Shown here one piece after another: positions 50,101-64,000 of a stretch of 64,000 nt of DNA. Source of the DNA: Epinephelus fuscoguttatus (Eukaryota; Chordata; Actinopteri; Perciformes; Serranidae). The position numbers and the translations under genes were made by a program. The stretch spans positions 23,728,559 through 23,792,558 of the forward strand of contig NC_064755.1 in the NCBI RefSeq assembly GCF_011397635.1. Reading direction: 5' to 3'. A model generated the notes under the pieces. The model had not been told where the DNA came from, made no database searches, and saw nothing but the letters and a program-made list of their open reading frames with translations. Within the stretch, counting starts at the first letter, position 1, and each line of letters begins with the position of its first letter.

Positions 50101-52639
50101 CTCACACTAGGCTATGTTGTATTGGATTTAATTGAAGTTTAAGTTGTTGGTGAAAGGGGTTATTGAATATTAAAGAAGTTATTTTTTATTATATAATTAT
50201 TAAAATAATTATTATTTAATTATTAATAGATAAAATGGAAAAAAATATTACCATATGCCTAACATTGGGCTAAACCTGAAGCACAGTAACGTTAATGTTA
50301 CCTCAGCAGATATGGTTTGCTGTGCTTCATTAAAGGTGTTTTTAATTCACTTGTTTTTAATTTAATTTTAATAATCAGCGCAATCCACTATATATTAAAT
50401 AGGCCACTTTATTTTACATGTGCAACAGCTTGATACAGTCTATTTTTTACACTATTTATTTTCAGTTTTATGGATGATGATGATTATGTTGTCCGTTTTT
50501 TATTTGCCTGTTTTAGTTGGCACCTGGTCAGATGTAGCACTCTTAATCTCGATGTGTTCTCTTTGTACAATGAAAGTAAAGGCTTTCTATTGCTATTTCT
50601 ACGTGCTGTGCTTTGTTTAAGTTGTATGAAACGATTAAATAATTGCCACATTTAGAAGCAGGATAGCAGTCTGCTGATTGTTGTATAAGCATATGCATGG
50701 TCTGTCAAAATGTACGCAACATCTGCACAATATAATATAGTCCAATGCAGTATACCATAGCCCAGGCTATTATTTTCTTGAATCACTGACGTCAACAGGC
50801 CTATATTTGGGACAGGTGTCTATATGGGACAGGCCTTTAATTCCTTTCACACTAAACTGTTGCTCAGCAAAGATGGGAAATACTATCAAATTGTTTATTT
50901 AAACCAGTATGAATATTACTTGTGTAAAAATTAGGCTTCGAATAACATTAATTATGGATCATTCATTTGATCTAGCTCTGATGGACAGGACATCAGTGAG
51001 GGACCAAGTTACGGCACTCGTTTGATGGCACCTGCTATACTGACACAACACCACTTTACCTGTCAAAACCATATTCACAACTTGCATTATCTTTTATGAA
51101 AAACCTTTCTGATTCTTTTGATCTTAGGACTCTTACGGACTAAAGGAATATAAATAACCTACCGGGTAAGAATAGATGCATAATTTGACTTTATGACAGC
51201 CTCAGACGTAGAAAGTGACCATCTTTTGCCATCTCTCTTGTTTACCATCCCAGTAAATCTGAAAGAATTATTCTTTGGTGCTCATGGTTTCAGCAAAATG
51301 AACTCAACAATTGAACTGTGGAGAATCTTACTGAGCTAACGATGTGTAGTATCTCCATATTGACAAAAGTTTAAACATTTGTAATTGTATGTATAAGTGG
51401 GTAGCCAAGGATCTGGCTTTATGCATCCAAAAACATCTATAAAAATGAACTTCTCGGCAACCAGACCAGACAGGGGTTTATTTGTCAAAACATAGCTACA
51501 CTGGGCTAGTAAAAAGGACTGGGCGTTTAATTGGCACTGGAATTTTAATTGAAGCTTTACTGTATTCCAATAACTGCGAGGCTTATAATGCTTCTTGACT
51601 TTGAAAAGATGACTCAACCCTCTCAAAATTATGATAAGGAATTATTTTTACCGTTCTGCATAGAGAGGTGTACACCATATGAGTGAGGATGCACTCTGAA
51701 CTTAATGTTGTTTTGATTCATATTTTATTGCCATCTACACTTCAAACTGCCAGGCTCTGCCAGAAGAAAATGTTATGAAGTGTGACCACACATACCATCT
51801 ACCAACACATTAGAGAGGATGGGTGATGCTTCACTTCTTATTTACCATGTAAGATTGAATAATCTTAGAAATGATGTATCACATTGGAAAGAATGTAGAT
51901 AAGAATTGTATTATTAGGAAAGTCCAAGTCCAAGACAGAGGGAAAATATTTGATCATATTCTTGTTGTGAGCCCGTTCTGCCACTTTGGCTGCGATGCTG
52001 CAGAGAAACCTGTCTAGAAATGATGATGCCAAGACACTTATGTTGGCATTTCTCTCAGTCTAGGCTGTACTCCAACACCATAACCGGTGTACTTTCCTTT
52101 TCATCATTTCATATCATGTAATTTTATTGTGAGATGTTGCAGTAAATTACAATCAAAGGAAATTGAAAACAACCACTCATTTAACTAGGAAAATGTAACA
52201 GTGAATGCTATGAATTTAGAAACAACAGCAGCCATATGAGGATCTCATTTCATTAGCCTTTGGATTGTCTCCCTCTGCAGGTTAATCATGTTCATATCAG
52301 GCTTAGCATGCATGTTTTTGATCAGCACAGAACAGAAGAAACACACAAAGGTTTTAAAAATCTGGTTTAATTTAATAGCACTGTACATAGTGATGCATCT
52401 TTGTTTAAAATTCTTTGTAGCAGTTTTGGTAGAAGCAGGAGGAGGGAAATACAGGAGGAAGAAGGTTTAGAGTCCACAGGAGTGACTTGAATAGTGCCAG
52501 GAGTGCAACAGGGAGGTTATTTTTAGGTAGTTTTACTTAATACAGGGTTTTAAGGAGAATTAAGGGAGAGGTAGGAGTATAAACTGGATGTAGTTGAGGT
52601 AAATGCTGCAAGGACACATTGCCCACTGGGGTCACAGTT
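50101..52639. other. Intergenic stretch between otog and the synaptotagmin gene
   Basis: AT-rich. I see no exon, RNA gene or named repeat. The synaptotagmin 3' untranslated region should occupy part of 52.3-52.64 kb; ATTAAA on the minus strand near 52366-52371 could be its poly(A) signal. Confidence 0.5.
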
Positions 52640-57554
<4,915 letters not shown>

Positions 57555-57587
57555 TATTTAAGGAAAGACAGCAGATCCAGAATTAAA

Positions 57588-59860
57588 CTTGCAGAGAGAC
57601 AGAGAAACAGAAGAATATTAGCTCGGCCCCTAAAATGACAACTTGCAATATGCAATATACAAAATAATGCACTTCAACAAAACAGAAATAGGCTCACAAA
57701 TGCCCTCCAAATGTGCAAAAATCTAATTTGAGGAACCAAACAGATCACATAAACACACATACACACCAGCGCGTTATTGATCAGATGTATTTGTAGCAAT
57801 AATCTGCTTCTAGACGCTGTATGACCACTGGTGTCAAATAACTTCTCCTGTTTCTGCTGGCCTGGCACTAACACTCGAACACAGGATATGCAAGCAGCTG
57901 TCTTTGCCAATCTTGCTGACATGCAGAGGGAGAGGGACAGAGGAGAGGAAGGGGACAGGTGAAGTTGAGGCATCACGCGTGGACCGCTGCTGTTCCACAG
58001 TGAGCTGCCAGGGGTAAGACTCACGGGCCAAGGTCACGCTCGGTATATGAGAGCAAAAGTCCCGCTGCCAAGACTGGACTCCCAAGTGCAAAAATGTTTT
58101 GATATGTTATTGTCTATTCTGCAGACATCACAGGTATTAAATATCTGGGGTTGAGTCAGCAGATGTGATCTCACACCCAAGCGGACACTGATCTCGGTTT
58201 ATGTCTGCTTTTTCTGAAAAGCTCAAACAGAAGCCACTGACAGCTGCGGGAGCAAACGGAAGAATTCGAGGTACATGCAAAGGAAGGCGTAATGATGCCA
58301 TTGGTGGCTTTTTCTCAAGTCTGCTGCAGAGGTGATAATGAGTGACTCAGTATCTGCACCATATGGTCCCCCAACTTCAGTCATTAATGCAGCTGAAACT
58401 CTTTCTACACCAGATCTAACAAGGTTGCAGCTTCATTACAGTGTATTAAATATGATGTCATGACAGATGAAAGCTCTTTATCTACAAATGTAAAAGTTTA
58501 AACAGACTTTTTTTAGCTTAACATTGGATATTTCCTTAACCTTGAGAAGATCTCTCAGAAGAAGCAAAAGAAAATCACTGAAAGTTACCAACCAATAAAT
58601 CACCCATGATGATTTTGTACCCCAGCCTGTGTTCGATAACGACCTGCACGGACCTTATTAAAATTTCTCTGCGTTCATGGTTTACACACAGTTACTTTTC
58701 ACTCAGCTCAGGCGCAAGAACTAAATCAAAGTACTTTTGATTGATGAAACAAAGAGGGTAAAAAAGGACCCAGAGACATACCTGTATTCGGTCGTCCCAG
58801 CGGCAACGTCCAGACTCACAGGTACTCCTTTTCCTTACAGAGAGGTGGAGGAGGAGGAGGATAAAGGCTGACAGGACCAGAAAGGGCAGGAGAGGCGGAG
58901 GAAAACAGTGAGGTAGGGAAGAGTTTATGTATCACCAGTTGTTAGACATCAAGAAGAAGAGTGTGAAAGCTGGAGCAAGAGAGAGGGAGGGTAGGGCAAG
59001 ACAGGGTTGGGTTTGGGATAGGTGGATTCGCAGCTCGGTCATCTTGTGTTGCTCCCCTCTGTGTGTGTGTTATGTGTTCGGGCGAATGTGTTCTTTTCTG
59101 TCCATTCAGGTCTCACGGGAGCTCGGGTGCTCATTTCTGACGCCCCAACTCTCGTGACCTCTGTCCCATCCCTACAGGTCACCCTCACCGGGCCACTGAT
59201 GCATATTCATTAGTGTAGTGACACGGCTTTTTAAAGGCTCGTTAGCATAGTGAGAGTTCAGCACTAGAGGACATTTACATTCAGAGTGGACAGCTCTGTA
59301 TGTGTGTGCGTGTCGGTGTGTGTGCATCTGTGCATCTGGCAGGAGCTGCAGAACTGTCTCATATTGTCTATGTATAGATGATGTTGCCTGATTTAGAAAC
59401 TTAGGATGTGGTTTCTGCAGCAACACGGAGATCAAGTTCCGGCCCCGCCCCTTTCACCTTGAGGTACCAGAGATGCACAGAGATACTGTACAGAAGGAGG
59501 GATGAGACAGAGGGAAAGAGAGAGGGGGTAGGGGGATGGGCAGCGTGACATAACCTCTGTCTGGGACATGTAGAAAAATACACTATAGAATTATTTTGCT
59601 TATGACAAACATTTTAGTTTAAGTGTGCTTTTTTATTTTATTTTTTGTGACACAGTCCAGAGGCCCATGTTTGAATCTTGAGCTGACATGAACAAAATCC
59701 CTCTTTTTGTCCACAGCACATTTATGTGTGTGTAAAATTAAGTTTTGCTTATTTATTGAGGGAGACTAATTAATACAAAGATCTCTTTTACAAGGGAGAA
59801 CAAATTACATATAAACAGCATCACAAGATAGTTAGTCAGAAAAGGCACTCATCATATACA
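57588..59860. other. Region upstream of the synaptotagmin gene
   Basis: Apart from the candidate leader exon near 58.8 kb I see no exon. Open frames at 57.67-58.09 kb (minus) have no family resemblance. A GGAGGA-rich stretch at 58840-58910 and a gtgtgt tract near 59300 are low complexity. Confidence 0.45.
58782..58860 (-). other. Candidate 5' untranslated exon of the synaptotagmin gene
   Basis: A strong donor GAATACAG|GTATGTCTC at 58781 and an acceptor-like CTCTCTGCAAG| just before 57587 would splice a leader onto the coding exon (57407-57554, ATG at 57554). No ATG lies between the donor and about 58860. The right border is a guess. Confidence 0.4.
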
Positions 59861-60275
59861 CAATCAATCAATCAAACTTTATTTAGTTATATAGCACTTT
59901 TTGTGCAAACAGAATGCAACACAATGTGCTCCACACAATGAAAACAATACCCCCCATAAATAAGTAAATAAAAAGTTAAAATGAATAAATAAGTAATGAA
60001 ATAGAAAAAACAGCTAAAAAAACAGATTTAAATAAATAAATATATAAATAAATAAATACACAATAATCAGAAATATAAAAAATTAAAAATTAGAATAAGT
60101 ACATAAATAAAAATAAATGAAAAATAAAATAATAATAATAATAAAATGAAATAAAAGACAGTTCAATTAAAAGCCAGGCTAAAAAGGTATGTCTTGAGTT
60201 TGCTTTTAACACTCTTTGCGGCCCTCAGGTCTTCAGGCAGGCTGCTCCACAGACGTATATACACAGACACCCAAT
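59861..60275. repeat. Retroposon-type fragment with A-rich AATAAA tail
   Basis: Starts atcaatcaatcaaactttat, then agcactttttgtgcaaacag and gcaacacaatgtgctccaca. I recall this style from 3' ends of fish non-LTR elements. About 200 bp of AATAAAT-like sequence follows, then agaca...gtatgtcttgagttt. No reverse transcriptase frame is present. Confidence 0.55.
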
Positions 60276-60491
60276 TTCAAAGTTAGAAATATTATTAAGA
60301 ATTCTGGTGTTGTGATTATTAGGACTGAATTCATCTAAGGATGCTAAATATTTCTATAAACAGAAGGTGTAGTTTTAGTTTATGAGGTGATTGTACAAGT
60401 AGGTAGATGGCTACATTACGGAGGAAGAAGTGGGTATACTCTTCTATATATTCTGTGGCCTTTTGGCTAATAGATGGATATACTGTAGACC

Positions 60492-60735
60492 AGTGGTTCC
60501 CAACTGGAGGGTCCAGATTTCTCCTTAGTCATTAGGTTGAGGTCCCACAGTCTAATACATTCAGCATCATACTTGCGCTTGGACATTTTGTTGAGCTGAT
60601 TAGCTGTCTCTGTGAAGTTGCTGTCCAGTAGTCACTTACTCTACAGCAGAAAACTGCACTTCAAGAGAAAAGGTCTGTGTTGGAAATTCACTGTACTTAA
60701 AAATAAAGTGTATTTTTTAGAGTTGACATGTTTGT
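60492..60735. mobile_element. Truncated copy of the CAGTGGTTCCCAACTGG element
   Basis: Left end ccagtggttcccaactgga and internal blocks are shared with 56712-57032. It stops after aataaagtgtattttttaga without a right inverted repeat. Confidence 0.65.
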
Positions 60736-60899
60736 ACTTACGCCGACAGGAAAGTGGGACAGAGAATAGGGATGACATGCAGCAAAGGGCCACAGGTTGG
60801 AATCGAGCCCGTGCTGCTGCAAAGGACTCAGCCTTCAGGTTGGGCGCACCTATTGAGCCAGAGGTCACCCCACTTAAGGCCTTTTTAAAGCTGTTTTGG

Positions 60900-61375
60900 C
60901 ATGTCCTTGTAGGAAATGCACAGGTGTTAGTGATAACATTAACGATGGCTTCGATCTTTCCAAGTTTCCCAGCAAGACGTGACACTTTGCCAGCTTGCTG
61001 AATAGCACACTAACCCTGACACAGAAGCTAGAGTTGAAGGGAATTCAGCTAACGTTAATTTATTCTTTACATCATCTGTGCTTTTAATGTGACCTGTCAA
61101 AAGGCCTGTGGTGCTGCAAATTTGCATATGGATTTTTCTGCACTATTATCAGCCCTGTAAAGGCAGGGAGATAGGCATTTTTCATGGCAGACATTGTCAT
61201 AGTAGGAGAAGCACAGGTGTATTTAATAATATTAATGATAGCTGCATTCCATTTATGCCAGGCCCTGGTGTTGTGTATATGGCTCACTGGAATTGCTTGC
61301 TGGCACACAGAATGGAACAGAGCCATCGTTAATGTTATCGGTTTATTTTCATTTGCTTGTCCTATGACTAGTCCC
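60900..61375. mobile_element. Palindromic-ended short element, copy C (two adjacent pieces)
   Basis: At 61193-61370 the ends gtcatagtaggagaagcaca and gtcctatgac are inverted, with agagccatcgttaatgttat near the right end. A second piece at 60910-60955 (aaatgcacaggtgttagtga followed by taacattaacgatgg) matches the same terminal sequence. The family is also at 10.9-11.1 and 26.9-27.1 kb. Confidence 0.6.
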
Positions 61376-61633
61376 TGGGTGTTTCTCACAGTCGAGGACG
61401 GATTCTTACGTGGCAGAATTCAAGGATGCTATGTAAGCAAATCCCTCCGAAGGACTGCTCCAATGTCAAGGATCCTTCAAATTCTACCGAGGACAGTCGT
61501 TCGTTCAGAGAATTTTCAATGATGCATGTGTGTATCCTCAGCAGGTAGAAAGTATTCACAATTCTTTGTGCACAATTTGCTGGATGTGAAGGTGGGGCCT
61601 CTCAATGAGAGCGCAGCAGGATTTAGATAGATA

Positions 61634-63229
61634 CAGTGGTGGAAAAAAGTTTTCGGACACCCTTAAAATTTTACACAATCTCAAATATTATCATGAAATA
61701 TTTGTGGAAAAATCTTTTTTGTATTTCAAAAGGTGTGGCTGCATTAGACTGATACAAACAAATACAAATTATATTGTTTTGTTTATTGTTTACAAGAAAG
61801 ACTAACAAAACTAAATTCTTGACAGTTTCAATATGTCAGTTCTCAACATTGTCGGTATCAAAGTCAACAAATAACAGAGAATGTGTTCAAAACTGAACAA
61901 AAAATAAATAAACCATCACATCATCAAATTAATATTTAGTAGTCCTGCCACTGGCACGTAGTAGAGCTCTAATCCTGGCTGGCATGTTCCCCACGAGCCT
62001 TTCACACTGTTGAGGGGTAATCTTGTCCCATTCTTCTTGAATTACTGCTTTTAATTCTTCTAAATTCTTTGGTTTATGCTTTGAAACAGACCTTTTGATA
62101 ATCCACCACAGATTTTCAATGGGGCTCATGTCCGGGGACTGAGCTGGCCACTCTAAGACCTGGATACTGTGCTCCTGCAGCCAAGTTCTACTGGCCTTGG
62201 ATGTGTGGCAAGGGGCATTATCTTGTTGAAACATCCGGTTTTTACCTCGACGGAACAGTGCACGCGCAGAAGGGAGCATGTGGGTTTCGAGAATGGTACA
62301 ATACTTGGTAGAGTTCAATGTGCCATCACAGACAGTGAGATGACCAACACCAGCAGCACTCATGCATCCCCAAACCATGATGATGCCTCCACCATGCTTG
62401 ACAGTAGGTACTGTACATGCTGGAGATAATGCTTCGCCTGGCCTTCTGCGTACCCTCACATTAGTAGGAGGAAGATAAAGCTGGAAACTGGACTCATCTG
62501 TCCAGTTCTTGTGTGCCTGGGCCCAACGACGCCGGGCTAACCTCTGTCTCTCATTGATCAGGGGCTTCTTGATAGCCTTGTAGGACCTTAAGCCATGATC
62601 TAAAAGTAGGCCACGTACAGTGCGGGTGGAACACTGGACACCAGTTTGGTTTGACCACTGCTGCTGAAGCTCCTGTGATGTCATTCGGCGGTTTTGCCTG
62701 CACATGCGGATCAGGATGCGGTCATTTCTTGCTGAAGAAACCCTTGGACGCCCAGATCTTGGTTTGTCTTCCAAGCTGTTGGTTCATCTGTATTTCTGCA
62801 GAGTGTATCCAACTGCTGAAGGACTGCATCTGCACTTCCTGGCTATCTGGCAGCTGTACCCTTCCTGGCTGAGAATCTTTATCTTCAGGCGTGTTTCCTG
62901 CGTTAGGTTCCTTGTTTTAGCCATTTTTGTGTCTGAAGAACTTTCAAATGTGCTGGCTTTATGTAGACACGAAGCTTGGCAACAAAAATTGTGTCTTTTA
63001 ATAAAAAGAACGACCTTCATCACTGGTACCAAAATGACCCAATACTCAAAATTTCTTATGTATTTTTATGGAACCAATCAATTTTAAGTTTTTAATGGCT
63101 TTTTTAGGATTTATTTAGTATTTTGGCTGTGACTGTACTAAAAGAAATTGCACTTGAAGACCTAAGAGTGATTCTTAATGCAATATTTCACAAATGCATG
63201 GGGTGTCCGAAAACTTTTTTCCACCACTG
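61634..63229 (-). mobile_element. Tc1-type DNA transposon, nearly intact
   Basis: The element is 1,596 bp with perfect 29-bp terminal inverted repeats (CAGTGGTGGAAAAAAG... at 61634 and its complement ending at 63229), flanked by the TA target duplication at 61632-61633 and 63230-63231. The transposase frame is on the minus strand. Perfect ends suggest a fairly young insertion. It lies in the intergenic space to the right of the synaptotagmin gene. Confidence 0.93.
61929..62924 (-). pseudogene. Tc1 transposase with one in-frame stop
   Basis: Reading starts MAKTRNLTQETRLKIKILSQ at 62924 and runs in one frame to the stop at 61929, about 330 residues, interrupted only by a TGA at 62784-62786 (YTLQKYR then TNSLEDKPRSGRP). 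It has two helix-turn-helix regions, the GRPR hook (SGRPRVS), and a DD34E catalytic triad: D in WTDESSF, D in QQDNAPCHTS, and E 34 residues later in DMSPIENLWW. Tc1 transposases cut and paste at TA dinucleotides in the nucleus. The single stop probably makes this copy non-autonomous, although its ends could still be moved by a related enzyme. Confidence 0.9.
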
Positions 63230-63699
63230 TATGTCATGTATTTGGAGTAATATCTCTAAGAGCTTTTATCATTCAAGCATAAAAAACATAGACAGAAACC
63301 TCATAATTTACACTTTCCAATGTGTCCACTGCCAAATAATGAGATTTTTATAGATTTTTTTTTATAGTTTTTAATTTGATCATTTATAGCAGTGATAGAG
63401 CGCTTAGTGCCACACTAGTTTCATTTAGCCTACCTGTTTGTTTTTTTAAGTAGGCCTATAATCCAGAAATATATTCGCACCAAAAGTCACGCAAATTTGA
63501 CAATACTGCTTACATTTGTTCAAATTGTACACATTGAATGTTAGAGAGTGCCCGAATTATCATAGTATCCTGAAACCCCCTCAGTCTGCTGAAGGTTAAT
63601 GATGCACACCTGGGGATACTCATTAGCCTGGTCCAGTGTGTGTTCACTTAATGCTAAGAAGGACTCTCTACTACCAACATCCTACCTACTCGCACATGC

Positions 63700-63711
63700 G
63701 TATAAAAAAGG
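63700..63711 (+). promoter_or_regulatory. Candidate TATA box
   Basis: gtataaaaaagg at about 63700-63711, roughly 185 bases upstream of the ATG-donor junction at 63895-63898. Spacing would put transcription start near 63735. Confidence 0.4.
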
Positions 63712-63734
63712 AACATCCCTGCACGGTCACTTTT

Positions 63735-63897
63735 GCATATGTAGTGTGTGTAGCAGGTTCTTGGAGATAGAAAGCAACTGACGCTGTCACACGCTAGGTG
63801 GCAGTAGTCATCTCTGATCTGAATTACATCTGCGCAGCAAACCACAGAAGAAGCCTCGTCTCTAGGATACGGAGAAAGCGTTCCTGTCGGACTGATG
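63735..63897 (+). other. Candidate first exon of a plus-strand gene leaving the window
   Basis: The sequence reads ...gttcctgtcggactgATG|gtgagttttct: a start codon directly against a strong GTGAGT donor, with no other ATG after 63808. The stretch is less AT-rich than its flanks and lies downstream of the TATA-like box. First exons that end at or just after the ATG are common in compact housekeeping and muscle genes. The coding sequence would lie right of base 64000, so the product cannot be named. Confidence 0.4.
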
Positions 63898-64000
63898 GTG
63901 AGTTTTCTCTGATTAAAGTATTGTTTTCTTGGGAAGGAATAGTTTCTTTTTAGCAGCTAGAGAGTCGTGCTTTTAATTAGTTTCAAGGGTTTGTGATAAA

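Noticed and set aside
57674-58091. Minus-strand frames upstream of the synaptotagmin ATG as a possible N-terminus
   Set aside because: The exon 57407-57554 gives a better luminal domain (N-glycosylation site, KFMSELRSIH) and the correct phase 1 junction to the membrane exon.

Overview
The window is animal nuclear DNA, and almost certainly from a ray-finned fish of the spiny-rayed (percomorph) kind. The genes are split into many short exons with GT-AG junctions and mostly compact introns. There is abundant (GT)n, (GATA)n and (CT)n microsatellite DNA, a Tc1-type transposon, hAT-like and TTAA-flanked short elements, and a dispersed element starting GGTCCAGTGTGTAGGATT that I recall from percomorph genomes. 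I reconstructed exons by reading splice sites and tracking codon phase. Three gene models close without a phase error. I saw no bacterial genes, CRISPR array, tRNA or rRNA.

Layout, left to right. (1) 1.59-1.65 kb, minus: a lone exon encoding a signal peptide. It is either the start of a further gene to the left or an internal alternative start. (2) 2.4-16.3 kb, minus: 18 exons (1,163 codons) of a large secreted or receptor-type protein with a fibronectin type III (FN3) array and a C-type-lectin-like domain near the N-terminus. Its 3' end is not seen in the window. (3) 17.9-49.1 kb, minus: a complete 57-exon otogelin-type gene (2,639 residues) with signal peptide, EGF, four von Willebrand D assemblies, an AbfB domain, a mucin-like Thr-rich exon and a C-terminal cystine knot. 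(4) 52.6-57.6 kb, minus: a complete eight-exon synaptotagmin (412 residues) of the SYT1/2/8 type with calcium ligands intact in both C2 domains. (5) 57.6-63.2 kb: repeat-rich DNA, ending in a nearly intact Tc1 transposon with one internal stop codon. (6) 63.7-63.9 kb, plus: a TATA box and a first exon that ends on its ATG, probably the start of a divergent gene running off the right edge.

Biology. Otogelin is a non-collagenous glycoprotein of the acellular gels over inner-ear sensory epithelia, and in fish it is needed for early otolith tethering. The FN3 gene next to it looks like a class III receptor tyrosine phosphatase ectodomain. In mammals PTPRQ (a hair-bundle protein), OTOGL and SYT1 lie close together on human 12q21, and OTOG lies on 11p15, the sister region of the MYOD1/MYF5 paralogon. 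The three genes here may therefore be an ohnolog copy of that neighbourhood. This is inference. The most unusual item is the lectin-like domain inside an FN3 array, which I do not recall in any described class III phosphatase.
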